NCBI GenBank assembly: GCA_965263305.1
Contig: OZ253666.1
Coordinates: 2,356,001 to 2,420,000, forward strand
From: MED-G105 sp965263305
Lineage (GTDB): Bacteria > Pseudomonadota > Alphaproteobacteria > Caulobacterales > Parvularculaceae
DNA length: 64,000 nucleotides
Reading direction: 5' to 3'
The position numbers and the translations under genes are program-made. Below the pieces are notes generated by a model. That model was not told the DNA's origin and made no database searches. It worked only from the letters and a program-made list of their open reading frames with translations. Positions 9,368 through 18,620 of this stretch are shown piece after piece. Every line of letters begins with the position of its first letter. Positions within the stretch are counted from its first letter, which is position 1.

Positions 9368-10054
9368 ATGAGAATACTTGTTATCGAAGACGACGCGGAC
9401 GCCGCGGCGCATTTAGCCAAAAACCTGCGGGAAGCGGGACATGTTGTAGACCACGCCCTTGATGGCGAATCCGGATTGAACATGGCGGGCGCTGGCGACT
9501 ACGACGCCTATGTCATCGACCGAATGCTGCCGCGGGTTGATGGCGTGTCATTGCTTTCTCAACGCCGTGATACAGGCGATGAGACGCCTGCTCTTTTCCT
9601 TTCTGCTTTGGGTGAGGTTGATGATCGCGTCACTGGTTTTAAGGCGGGCGGTGATGATTACCTTGTGAAGCCCTACGCCTTTCCTGAGCTGCTCGCCCGT
9701 GTTGAGGCGCTGGGGCGTCGTCGAACGCAGCAGCCTGCCAGCGTGACAACCCGTTATGTGGTGGGGGATCTGGAGATTGACGTTATCACCCGCACGGCCC
9801 GCCGGGCGGAGAAAAAAATAGACCTTCAACCGCGCGAATTTCGGTTGCTTGAATATCTCATGCGCCACGCGAACCAAGTCGTGACCCGCACGATGCTCTT
9901 GGAGAATGTCTGGGAATACCACTTTGATCCGCAAACCAATGTGATCGACGTCCACATTTCAAGGCTGCGCTCCAAGATCGATAAAGATTTCGACAAACCC
10001 CTCTTAAGGACCATCCGCGGCGCAGGCTATTCTATCACCGATAAAGACAGCTAG
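9368..10054 (+). CDS. OmpR-family response regulator
   Basis: A 228-residue response regulator. The receiver domain has the acidic pair in VIEDDAD at 8-9, the phospho-acceptor Asp51 in VIDRMLPRVDG, and the conserved Lys in YLVKPY. The C-terminal half is an OmpR/PhoB winged helix (EIDVITRTARR...LQPREFRLLEYLMRH, then VIDVHISRLRSKID and LRTIRGAGYSI). It is the transcriptional output of the histidine kinase encoded 110 bp downstream on the same strand. The upstream Deg protease suggests an envelope-stress role, but that is inference. Confidence 0.93.
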   Translation: MRILVIEDDADAAAHLAKNLREAGHVVDHALDGESGLNMAGAGDYDAYVIDRMLPRVDGVSLLSQRRDTGDETPALFLSALGEVDDRVTGFKAGGDDYLVKPYAFPELLARVEALGRRRTQQPASVTTRYVVGDLEIDVITRTARRAEKKIDLQPREFRLLEYLMRHANQVVTRTMLLENVWEYHFDPQTNVIDVHISRLRSKIDKDFDKPLLRTIRGAGYSITDKDS

Positions 10055-10163
10055 GCTTCTGTCGCCTTTGGCCAGTCCTGGGGCGGGGCTGGAGCTAGAG
10101 CGCTAATCAAGATAAAACAAAAACTTCCGTTTAGCCGCCGCTTCTGGAAGGGGCCCTGGATCA

Positions 10164-11798
10164 ATGATCCGGTTGTTTAAGACAACATCATTCCGGTTCA
10201 CGATTGTCTACGTCGTCGTGTTCGCGATTTCTGTCGCGGCCCTTGGCGCCTTTTTCTATCGTTCGACATTTGGTGTTGTTGATCGGCAGACGGATCAACT
10301 CATAGACCAAGATATGGCCGTTTTATCGGATTTGTTCCGAGAAGAAGGGATCGTTGATTTGCGCCGGGTGCTGCGTGACCGCGCCGCGTGGCGCGGCGAC
10401 GGCCTTTACATGCTCGTCCTTGCACCGACGGGAGCGTTTCTCGCTGGGAATTTATCGGCGTTGCCGCGGGAAGCCCTTAACGCGGATCAGGGCTTTTTTA
10501 ACTTCACCTACGAGCGCACGCAGGTGGACGCCGCCGGTCGCGAAATCGGCGTCGAGACGCGAAAAGGGCGCGGGAAAATGCGTCGCTTCAAAGAATCTCT
10601 AGAGGCCGAAACCGCATATCTTGTTTTTGTGGCCAGAGATGTATCCGGGCGGGAAGCGTTGCGTCTTCAAACCCAAAGAGAAATGGCGCGTATCGCCGCC
10701 TTTACGATATTCCTTGGTGTGATCATCGGATTGTTGTTCTCAAGATCCCTGTTACGGCGCGTTGATTCCGTCAATCGCACGGCCCAGGCCATTCGGGATG
10801 GCGATTTGACTAAGCGGATGGTGCTGAACGGATCCGACGACGAATTCGACGCCTTGGCGTCAAACCTGAATATGATGCTTGATCAGATTGAGCGGTTGAT
10901 GGTTGGGATGCGCGAGGTTTCAGACAATATCGCCCATGATTTGCGCTCGCCCCTCAGCCGTATGCGCACCCGATTGAACGATGCGCTGTCAGCGCCAAAT
11001 GAAGACAAAGACAATGCTCTGCAGGCGACATTAGCAGACGCCGAGCGGATGATTACGACATTTAATGCTCTTTTGTCGATTGCGCGCATCGAATCCGGCG
11101 AGGGCGCCGGGGCAATGGAAAGGGTGGATTTGAATGCGATTGCCGAAGAGATGGCTGATCTTTATGAGCCTGCCGCGCAAGAGGCGGGATTCGCGCTTTC
11201 CTTGACAAAGGGTGATGCGACCTATGTGCGCGGATCGCGGGCGCTGATTAGCCAGGCTCTGGCGAACATGCTTGATAATGCCCTTAAGTATGCCGTAAAC
11301 GGAACGAAAATTGATATTTTGGTGCGTCGCTTCGGCGATCAAAAGGTTCTGCTTGCGGTCTCCGATGATGGGCCTGGGGTGCCTGCCTCTGACCGCGATA
11401 AGGTCGTCAAGCGGTTTGTCCGGCTTGAGCGCAGTCGAACATCGCCAGGCTCCGGTTTGGGGCTTAGCCTCGTGAGCGCAATCGCGCGGGCCCATGGCGC
11501 AAAGCTCCTCCTAAAGGACGCCACACCGAGCATTGTAGATAAGACGGCCCGACCTTCCCGTCCAAAGAAGCGCTCGCGTACGGCGGCCATTGCGACGACG
11601 CGAGAACGCATATTGGCGGACGCGAGCGCTATCGATGCGCCGCCCGACGATATGTTTCGAGCGCCGACCCATGCAGAGAGTCGACATGACGAACGCGAGG
11701 AATATCGTCCAACGGATACCGATGATAAAACCAGCACCGCATCAGGCCGGGGGCTGCGTGTCGAGTTAATTTTTGAAGTGTATTCTCGCCGATCATGA
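10164..11798 (+). CDS. Sensor histidine kinase with an insertion in its ATPase domain
   Basis: A 544-residue membrane kinase: a transmembrane segment at ~13-35, a short periplasmic sensor, a second transmembrane segment at ~175-192, HAMP to ~245, and a HisKA dimerisation helix with the phospho-acceptor His near residue 257 (DNIAHDLRSPLSR). The HATPase domain shows the N box (NMLDNALKYA), G1 (DDGPGVP) and G2 (GSGLGLSLVSAIARAHGA). After residue ~452 a polar stretch of ~75 residues rich in Arg, Asp, Thr and Ser separates the fold from its last strand, which reappears as GRGLRVELIFEV at the C-terminus. It is the cognate sensor of the response regulator upstream. Confidence 0.9.
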   Translation: MIRLFKTTSFRFTIVYVVVFAISVAALGAFFYRSTFGVVDRQTDQLIDQDMAVLSDLFREEGIVDLRRVLRDRAAWRGDGLYMLVLAPTGAFLAGNLSALPREALNADQGFFNFTYERTQVDAAGREIGVETRKGRGKMRRFKESLEAETAYLVFVARDVSGREALRLQTQREMARIAAFTIFLGVIIGLLFSRSLLRRVDSVNRTAQAIRDGDLTKRMVLNGSDDEFDALASNLNMMLDQIERLMVGMREVSDNIAHDLRSPLSRMRTRLNDALSAPNEDKDNALQATLADAERMITTFNALLSIARIESGEGAGAMERVDLNAIAEEMADLYEPAAQEAGFALSLTKGDATYVRGSRALISQALANMLDNALKYAVNGTKIDILVRRFGDQKVLLAVSDDGPGVPASDRDKVVKRFVRLERSRTSPGSGLGLSLVSAIARAHGAKLLLKDATPSIVDKTARPSRPKKRSRTAAIATTRERILADASAIDAPPDDMFRAPTHAESRHDEREEYRPTDTDDKTSTASGRGLRVELIFEVYSRRS

Positions 11799-12058
11799 TA
11801 CGGAATATTTTTCCGCCCAACTTGATAGGTCTTTATTGAAGGCTTGCCGATTGGGGAAAATCAGTTTCATTATTAACAGATCAATGACAGTTCTAACTCG
11901 AGATCGATTGCGAAAAATTGGCGATGTCACATCTATTGGTTGTGATCGGTTCGTTGGGCTAGATCTTCTCGATCGCGGTTGGTTTGGATGGGTGTGCAGG
12001 CTCTGGCCTAGTAGCGGCCGATGATCGCGAACAAAAATACAAAGGAGAACGGTGGAGA

Positions 12059-12343
12059 ATGAGTAAGCTTGAGTTTATCGCTAACGTTGCGGCTGCGGGT
12101 GATTTGTCCAATGCTGAAGCGAAACGTATTGTCGAGCTAGTATTTGGGGAAATAGAAAATAGCCTTCACCGAGCGCGCGATGATGGTAAGCTAACGATTA
12201 ATGGTTTGGGCGCATTTACGATTTCTGAGAGGCCGGCGCGCAAGGGACGCCATCCCCGCACCGGGGAGCCCATCGATATTGCAGCTTCCAAGGGATTGCG
12301 GTTCAAACCTTCCGCAAACTTAAAAGCCGCCGCAGGATGTTGA
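12059..12343 (+). CDS. HU/IHF-family DNA-binding protein
   Basis: A 94-residue histone-like protein starting MSKLEFIANV. The family signature appears as LTINGLGAFTISERPARKGRHPRTGEPIDI, the beta-arm and the proline that intercalates into DNA, followed by KGLRFKPSANLK. It bends DNA and compacts the nucleoid. The ATG at 12059 is preferred over a longer upstream reading because it follows AAAGGAG and GGTGGAG and begins exactly at the conserved helix 1. It has its own promoter region: 260 bp with no gene lie upstream. Confidence 0.88.
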   Translation: MSKLEFIANVAAAGDLSNAEAKRIVELVFGEIENSLHRARDDGKLTINGLGAFTISERPARKGRHPRTGEPIDIAASKGLRFKPSANLKAAAGC

Positions 12344-12457
12344 CGCCACCACGTTACGGCAGAAAACCAAATAGATTACATGGCGGGTTCCCGGTTAAAG
12401 CGGAATAAAGCGCCGACAAGGGGTCGACGTTGTGCGTATGGGCGTTAAGTTACAACC

Positions 12458-15415
12458 ATGACGCCCGCTTCGTCGACGCTTCCATTGAGAGATCGCCTCA
12501 TAACGGCGCCACTGCCCTATGATGAGGATGCAGCGTCGCGCTTAGAAGCATCGCTATCGCCGGCGCTCTTCGCAGAAAAAACCATTGGTAACCTGATTAC
12601 TGGTGTTGCGGGATGTTCGCCGTATCTTGCGCGGCTGATGATGCGCCGCCCAGAAACACTAGATGACGTCTTAAATAAATCGCCGGACGAAACCGTGCAA
12701 TGCGCGGTTAAGGCTCTATGGGCGGCCGCCTCAACGACAGATCCAGCGGCCCAAATGAAAGCCATGCGGGATGCAAAATCAATGGTGGCGTTGGGCTTGG
12801 CGTTAGCGGAAATTGGCGGCGCCTTGCCGACAATGGAGGCGGCGGCTCATCTCTCTACGTTTGCCGACGCCGCTTGCGGGGCTGCCTTGCGTATCGGGCT
12901 ACGCGGCGCAACCTCAAAAGGGTTTGCGCCAGTCGATCCTGATGCGCCGGAGCAACAATGCGGTGTGGCTGTCATCGCGATGGGCAAACTTGGCGCCGGC
13001 GAGCTCAATTATTCAAGCGATATCGACCTTGTCATCATCTACGATCCAGACGCACCGGCGCTTGGCGGCGCTGCAAGTGCTAAGGGTATCGCAATCGCTG
13101 CCGTCAAGACGATGGTTGCGCTACTAAGTAATCAAACGGCTGATGGATATGTTTTCCGTACGGATTTGCGCTTACGGCCAGATCCGGGGGTAACCGCCGC
13201 AGCTGTCTCTATCAATGCGGCGGAAAGTTACTATGAAGCCCATGGACAGAATTGGGAGAGGGCTGCTTATATCAAAGCGCGGTCGGCGGCAGGAGATATT
13301 GCCCTAGGCGATCTCTTTTTAAAGCGCTTGCGCCCATTTATCTGGCGAAAATATCTCGATTATGCGGCGATTGAAGATATCCAATCTATTCGCCGTCAAA
13401 TGCATACGGTCCAAGGCGGGGGTGATATTTCTTTTGCGGGCCATGACCTGAAGACAGGTCGCGGCGGAATCCGAGAGATAGAGTTTCTGGCACAGACCCA
13501 GCAACTCATTCTGGGCGGGAAGAATGAATCGTTGCGCATCCGACCCACGTTATCCGCCCTTTCTAAGTTAACCGCGTTGGGTGTTCTGGATCATGAGAGC
13601 GAAACTGCATTGCGTGAGGCTTATATTTATCTGCGGTGCGTTGAGCATCGGTTACAAATGGTGACCGACGAACAAACCCACGCCATCCCAGAGAACCCGG
13701 ACCACATTCAACGATTGGCGATGTTTTTGGGCGCGCCGTCATCGGATGATTTTAGGCGACGGTTGATTGAAATTCTGACGGCGACCCATCAACGCTTCTC
13801 AACTCTCTTCGATGTCGGAGAGCCCTTAGCGGGGGCCCAGGGCGTTTTGAGTTTTACCGGCGTCGAACCCAACAAAGATACCTTGCGGTCCTTAAAAGAG
13901 ATGGGTTTTGAAGAACCGGCCACCATCGCCATGGCGATTGCTGACTGGCATCGTGGCGCATTGCGGTCCACCCGAACAATCCGCGGCCGCGAGCTCTTGA
14001 CCAAATTAACGCCAGCACTTTTAGAGTCATTGGCGCGGGCAAGTCGCCCCGATGAGGCGTTCGCGGCGCTCGACGGTTTTCTGCGACGCCTGCCGGCCGG
14101 GGTGCAAATATTCTCTCTCTGGATACATCACCCGGGTGTTTTTGACGAAATAATTCGTATTATGACGGTATCACCTTGGCTCGGGCGTTCCCTGGTTAAG
14201 CGACCCCATTTAATTGAGGCGATGACAGAAAATGCTTGGCCGCCCGCCCCGTCGCCGCCGACGGCGCTGGCCGCTTTGCTGACACCGCCATCAGACCAAC
14301 CGGATATTGTAGACTTCGAAGATGACGTAAACGTCATTCGCCGTTGGGCGTCGGAAGAAAATTTTACAACCGCCGCGGAGCTTGTTGTTGGCCGTATTGA
14401 TGCTCATGCCGCCGCTGAGCGATTTAGTGACGTGGCGGAAATTGTCATAAAGGAAACATTGACGATAGCGAGGCGCGAAGTAGAGCGTCAGTACGGCGTG
14501 CTCGCGGGTGATATCGCTGTTGTCGGTTTTGGTCGATTGGGCGCACGGGCCATGACGGCTGCGTCAGATATTGACGTTGTTTTTGTTTATCAGGCTAAAG
14601 GAGATGTAGAGTCAGATGGAAATCGCCCGATTGACGCCGTGACATACTTCTCGCGACTGGTGCGTCGTTTCTTGACAGCGCTGTCAACGCCGACGGCGCA
14701 AGGCGCTCTGTATGAGGTTGATATGGCGCTGCGTCCTTCCGGTCGAGCGGGGCCTGCAGCCGTGAGCATTGACGCCTTTCGGCGATACTATCTGAACGAT
14801 GCTTGGACGTGGGAACGGATGGCGCTTGTGAAATCGCGGGTGATTGGCGTTTCGGGCGCTGGCGCTCCAGGCCTTGAAGAGGCGATCGGAGAAGTGCGGC
14901 GACTTTCTCTCGCAAAACCAATGGCGGCCGATGCCCTATTCAAGGATGTAAGGGAGATGCGCGAACGCCTTTTACGGGAAAAACCGCCTGGCCCAATTTG
15001 GGACCTAAAAAGGGCCCATGGCGGCCCAACGGATATCGATTTTATTCTGCAGGCTCTTACCCTGCGCCAGACAGGCGCAGAAACCTCTGAAAAACAGCCA
15101 TTCTGGCCATCTACAACAATGGCGTTGCTTAACAATCTAGCAGTTGGCGAGGTCATTGCTCCTGAGGATGTCGACGTATTGGTAGCGGCGCGCGACGCGT
15201 TCGAATCTGCGATACAATTATCCCGCGCCGCTACGGGCGGGGTTTTGGATCCAAATGTCGCCGGCGCAGCGCTCAAGGAACGCATGGCGGTATCGTTGTC
15301 GTACTGGATGGCTCGTCATGGGGGGGCGACGATAGAAGGGTTTAAAGACGTGGAGGCTTTTTTGGAGAGGAAAGCAGCGCTTGTTCGGCAAGTTTTTGAA
15401 CGAGTGGTTAACTGA
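12458..15415 (+). CDS. glnE: Bifunctional glutamine synthetase adenylyltransferase/deadenylase
   Basis: A 985-residue enzyme of usual family length. It has the two nucleotidyltransferase domains of GlnE: the N-terminal adenylyl-removing site (GKLGAGELNYSSDIDLVIIY near residues 175-195) and the C-terminal adenylylating site (GFGRLGARAMTAASDIDVVFVY near 690). Each carries the Gly-x-Ser/Ala-Asp-x-Asp metal motif. FRTDLRLRPDPG and EVDMALRPSGRAG are the paired downstream motifs, and GRGGIREIEFLAQ with AHGGPTDIDFILQ are the conserved helical signatures. It controls glutamine synthetase by AMP attachment to a tyrosine, under PII control, in the cytoplasm. It stands alone here. Confidence 0.96.
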   Translation: MTPASSTLPLRDRLITAPLPYDEDAASRLEASLSPALFAEKTIGNLITGVAGCSPYLARLMMRRPETLDDVLNKSPDETVQCAVKALWAAASTTDPAAQMKAMRDAKSMVALGLALAEIGGALPTMEAAAHLSTFADAACGAALRIGLRGATSKGFAPVDPDAPEQQCGVAVIAMGKLGAGELNYSSDIDLVIIYDPDAPALGGAASAKGIAIAAVKTMVALLSNQTADGYVFRTDLRLRPDPGVTAAAVSINAAESYYEAHGQNWERAAYIKARSAAGDIALGDLFLKRLRPFIWRKYLDYAAIEDIQSIRRQMHTVQGGGDISFAGHDLKTGRGGIREIEFLAQTQQLILGGKNESLRIRPTLSALSKLTALGVLDHESETALREAYIYLRCVEHRLQMVTDEQTHAIPENPDHIQRLAMFLGAPSSDDFRRRLIEILTATHQRFSTLFDVGEPLAGAQGVLSFTGVEPNKDTLRSLKEMGFEEPATIAMAIADWHRGALRSTRTIRGRELLTKLTPALLESLARASRPDEAFAALDGFLRRLPAGVQIFSLWIHHPGVFDEIIRIMTVSPWLGRSLVKRPHLIEAMTENAWPPAPSPPTALAALLTPPSDQPDIVDFEDDVNVIRRWASEENFTTAAELVVGRIDAHAAAERFSDVAEIVIKETLTIARREVERQYGVLAGDIAVVGFGRLGARAMTAASDIDVVFVYQAKGDVESDGNRPIDAVTYFSRLVRRFLTALSTPTAQGALYEVDMALRPSGRAGPAAVSIDAFRRYYLNDAWTWERMALVKSRVIGVSGAGAPGLEEAIGEVRRLSLAKPMAADALFKDVREMRERLLREKPPGPIWDLKRAHGGPTDIDFILQALTLRQTGAETSEKQPFWPSTTMALLNNLAVGEVIAPEDVDVLVAARDAFESAIQLSRAATGGVLDPNVAGAALKERMAVSLSYWMARHGGATIEGFKDVEAFLERKAALVRQVFERVVN

Positions 15416-15583
15416 AACAAAAGAAACGTTCGTCGATTGTCGCGTAGGCTGTTGGTGGACGTCGGTGTCGTTATACGCGATGCTCTAAAGACTGTAGTTG
15501 GAAAAAGAAAAAACCGTTTACAGTACGCGTGATTGGGAGAGATATGATGCGTATAAGGAGTGGTATTCGGGGAGGTAACATTA

Positions 15584-16930
15584 ATGGTGGAGCGTAAGCT
15601 CGATCTAATTGTTATTGGTGCAGATTATGCGGGACTGGCGGCTGCTGCGTGTGCGGCCGAGGCTGGCGCTCACGTCGCATTGGTGAGAACGGGCGCTGAA
15701 CCACCCATTGGCTTAGCTTCACCGCCGGTGCCGAATTTTGTTTGGCGTCGATTGCGTCTGCACGAGTCCGGATATCAGGCGGAAAAACCCAGCGCCCGTA
15801 TCTCCCTATTCCCCGATGGGCAGCGTTTCCGGATGAACGAAAATGAATGGGATTGTTTTGAGGCCCTTGGGGATAAAGGCTCAAACGCGGCGACGATCTG
15901 GCCGGAATTCGCCAGCGCATCAGGGCGCCTTGCCGATGATGGCGTTGGTCGCGCGCGGCCGCTCTCTTCCCCTGATGATGCAGCGTTAGGCCCGACGACA
16001 TTGTCGAGCGCGAATGAAACACTCGATGATTATTTTCAAGATGAACAGCTAAAAACGCATTTGGCGACGGCGGTACTGCTTCAATTAGGCCTTGCCGGAG
16101 ATGAGCCGGGAAGTGCGGCCGCGCTCGCGCAATACGCCGTTGGTGGATGGCCTCGCCGAGCGCGAGAGAATGGTCCAAGTCTTTTCGAGGCTTTAACAGC
16201 CGCTTGCAGCCGGTTTGGCGTTGAGTTTGTAGACGGAAAGGTTCTGCAGGTGTTGAATGGCCCAGGCGGTGCTCTGGATCCAGTTCTGTCTAAGGGTGTG
16301 CGAGGTGGTCGTCGCGGTAAAGCAAAACTGCGGATGCCGACGGTTACCTTCGAAGCCGGCGATGAATTGCGGGCGTCCTTCGTGATGTCAGGGAGCGCCG
16401 CAATGGCGCATGCCGCCGGGCTTGTGGCGATGGCTGGGTTTTCGCCTCTCGTTCGCCCCGGGGGCGCGCGGGCGTTTGTCCGCATCGTTCTCAATGAGAA
16501 GGTGTCGGAGGAAATGGCTGAAGAAAATGGCGCCTATTTTATTGTTGATAGTAGGGATGAATTAGCCGCCGCACGGGATGATATGTTGGAAGGGAGAACG
16601 CCGGAAACGCCGCCGATCGCCTTTGAATTGGAGGGTGACACCGTATTTGCATGCGCGCCATATTGCCCTGCGCGTATTGCCGGGGAAGAGGGGTTTCGTG
16701 ATTGGACGGGCCAAGATCGCCAAGCGTTAGGGCGCGCTGTGCTTGAGCGAATATGCCAACGCCTTGGCGTCAATCCCAATGCGAAATCAGTTGATGTACA
16801 GATAGAAGATGCGTTTTCCCGGCAGGGCATGGACCGTTTGGTGGCCGCCCCGTCGCCGTCGCCCGATGAATTGCGCTCAGCTGCCGTCATGGCGCTGGAA
16901 GCGATCCGCTCCGGGGAGAAAACTTCATGA
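15584..16930 (+). CDS. FAD-dependent oxidoreductase-like protein (phytoene desaturase-related)
   Basis: A 448-residue protein with an N-terminal Rossmann-like segment (LDLIVIGADYAGLAAAACAAEAG). In place of GxGxxG it reads G-A-D-Y-A-G, so the central glycine is an aspartate. The remainder follows the phytoene-dehydrogenase/amine-oxidase pattern weakly: LVRTGAEPP, a beta-rich middle, and a C-terminal FSRQGMDRLVAAPS in place of the usual FAD-contacting end. The start is ATG at 15584, behind a strong GGGGAGG site. It overlaps the next flavoprotein gene by 4 bp (ATGA), so the two are translationally coupled and may form a complex. The substrate is unknown. Confidence 0.7.
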   Translation: MVERKLDLIVIGADYAGLAAAACAAEAGAHVALVRTGAEPPIGLASPPVPNFVWRRLRLHESGYQAEKPSARISLFPDGQRFRMNENEWDCFEALGDKGSNAATIWPEFASASGRLADDGVGRARPLSSPDDAALGPTTLSSANETLDDYFQDEQLKTHLATAVLLQLGLAGDEPGSAAALAQYAVGGWPRRARENGPSLFEALTAACSRFGVEFVDGKVLQVLNGPGGALDPVLSKGVRGGRRGKAKLRMPTVTFEAGDELRASFVMSGSAAMAHAAGLVAMAGFSPLVRPGGARAFVRIVLNEKVSEEMAEENGAYFIVDSRDELAAARDDMLEGRTPETPPIAFELEGDTVFACAPYCPARIAGEEGFRDWTGQDRQALGRAVLERICQRLGVNPNAKSVDVQIEDAFSRQGMDRLVAAPSPSPDELRSAAVMALEAIRSGEKTS

Positions 16931-18567
16931 GCGACGTTATTCAACTTGGCTATAAATCAATGTCACCGACGGACGACCCCGCGGCGGATAAGACGATCTC
17001 GCAAACACCGGACGATATCGACGTGAATGGCGATCTTGAACGTCAAAGTGTCGGTCGAATTGAGGGCGGGATTGATGCCGTTGTTTTAGGTGGCGGCCTT
17101 GAGGGGCTGTGCGCTGCGGCGATGTTAGGTCGAGCGGGACTTAAAACAATCCTCATTGAGGCTGGGCAACGGTTCATTGAGCCTGAGCGGCGCTCGTTCG
17201 CCCCCGGCTATTTTGCGGATGATGCAGAGAGCCTCATTTGGCGCCTAGATCCTGAAATGGTCAATCTCCTTGATCTCTATCGTCAGGGGCTTTCTTTTGC
17301 GGAACGCCGCATGGAAACGTTCTACGCATTTGATGATGGTCGCTCTCTCCTTATCAAAGGGGATTGGTTGTCTTCTGGTCGGGCGGTCGCCCAATTCGCC
17401 GAGGACGAGGCTGAGCTGTTTAGCGATTTTCTTCAGAAGGCCTTCGAAGCAGCACGCATTCTGCGACCATATTTCGCCACGGGTGAACCACCTGAGAATG
17501 TTGAACCCTGGGCGGAGGGTATTGTTGGTCTGAGTGCGGAACAGCTCGCGATGAATGCGAGTGAAAACCCCTATCTTCAGGCCATCATTCTCGCCGAAAC
17601 ACTCTTGGGCATGGCCGCTCGCCCGGAAGAACCGTTCTCAGCAGCGGCGTTGTTGCGACGTTGGGCAGGCGAGAATGCCGGGCTGCAGGGCGGTACGGGA
17701 TATCCGATTGGCGGCGTCCGGGGGCTCGCCGAAGCCTTAAGGCGGTCGGCGCAGGTCGCCGGTGTCGATCATCGCCATGCGGCAGGCGTCAAACGAGTGC
17801 TTGTGGAATGGGATCGTGTCGCCGGTGTGGAGTTTACCGATGGCGCCCAGATTCGCGCGCCAATTGTGGTCAGTGCGTTCCCGGCGCAACAAGCCTTCGA
17901 CGTACATATCGGACGGTCGTTGTTGGATATTGAATTCATGCACCGACTTGATCGTCCGTATCCTGCTAAAAGCTACATTAAGGCGCATCTCGCCCTCGAA
18001 AAAAGGGACGTTCGAGACATCTTGACGGAGAACCGTAAACGACGCCTAGTTTACGCGCCGCCGCTTTTAGCGTTGAAACAAGCCCATCGCCTTGCTCGCA
18101 TTGCCTCAGCGGACATCGGGGCGTTATCGCCAAGCGACGGCGATCACCAGGCGGGTGTCGGCGTCATGGAGTTGTTTTCCCCTAGCGCCTTCATGGATGG
18201 CGCCGCTCCAGAGACTGGAGAGACGGCGGCAGCGCTTGTCGGTCCGTTTGCGCCATTATCACCGACGGCGTCAGAGGACGAGGCGGCGCGTTGGCGCCAT
18301 TCGGCGGAGACGATGGTCCTAAAAACGGTTGGTCGGGTCGATCCCGTACTAGCGGCCCGGATTGTTGGCGTCGATGTAAAACCGGAACGCGCCCACGACC
18401 TTGCGCCACGTGAAGCTGAACGGGCCCGTGCTGCTTTGGCCGCGGGTGTTGATGGCTATTTTTTCTGCGGGCCGGAAGCGCAAATCGGGCTCGGGTTGTC
18501 CGGTGGTCCAGGGCGACGCGCGGCGACAGCGGCGATCCAATATTTAAAGAAACGTCGCCATGCATAA
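16927..18567 (+). CDS. Phytoene desaturase-like NAD(P)/FAD-dependent oxidoreductase
   Basis: A 546-residue flavoprotein preceded by ~45 polar residues. The FAD motif is intact (AVVLGGGLEGLCAAAMLGRAGL), followed by ILIEAGQRF. A GGVRGLAEALRRSAQ block near residue 265 is the substrate-side signature of the phytoene dehydrogenase group, and GYFFCGPEAQIGLGLSGGPGR near the C-terminus is the second FAD contact. It is coupled by an ATGA overlap to the upstream flavoprotein and followed after 53 bp by a folate-binding GcvT-like gene. This suggests a three-gene pathway, but not carotenoid synthesis, since no phytoene synthase is nearby. Confidence 0.8.
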   Translation: MSDVIQLGYKSMSPTDDPAADKTISQTPDDIDVNGDLERQSVGRIEGGIDAVVLGGGLEGLCAAAMLGRAGLKTILIEAGQRFIEPERRSFAPGYFADDAESLIWRLDPEMVNLLDLYRQGLSFAERRMETFYAFDDGRSLLIKGDWLSSGRAVAQFAEDEAELFSDFLQKAFEAARILRPYFATGEPPENVEPWAEGIVGLSAEQLAMNASENPYLQAIILAETLLGMAARPEEPFSAAALLRRWAGENAGLQGGTGYPIGGVRGLAEALRRSAQVAGVDHRHAAGVKRVLVEWDRVAGVEFTDGAQIRAPIVVSAFPAQQAFDVHIGRSLLDIEFMHRLDRPYPAKSYIKAHLALEKRDVRDILTENRKRRLVYAPPLLALKQAHRLARIASADIGALSPSDGDHQAGVGVMELFSPSAFMDGAAPETGETAAALVGPFAPLSPTASEDEAARWRHSAETMVLKTVGRVDPVLAARIVGVDVKPERAHDLAPREAERARAALAAGVDGYFFCGPEAQIGLGLSGGPGRRAATAAIQYLKKRRHA

Positions 18568-18620
18568 GGCATTTTGGTTATATACGCCCAGTCAGCGGCT
18601 TTTTTGAGTAGGAGTAAGAG

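Noticed and set aside
15584..18567. Carotenoid biosynthesis operon
   Set aside because: The two desaturase-like proteins lack neighbouring crtB/crtE-type genes, and one has an altered FAD motif; context points to a folate-linked reaction instead.
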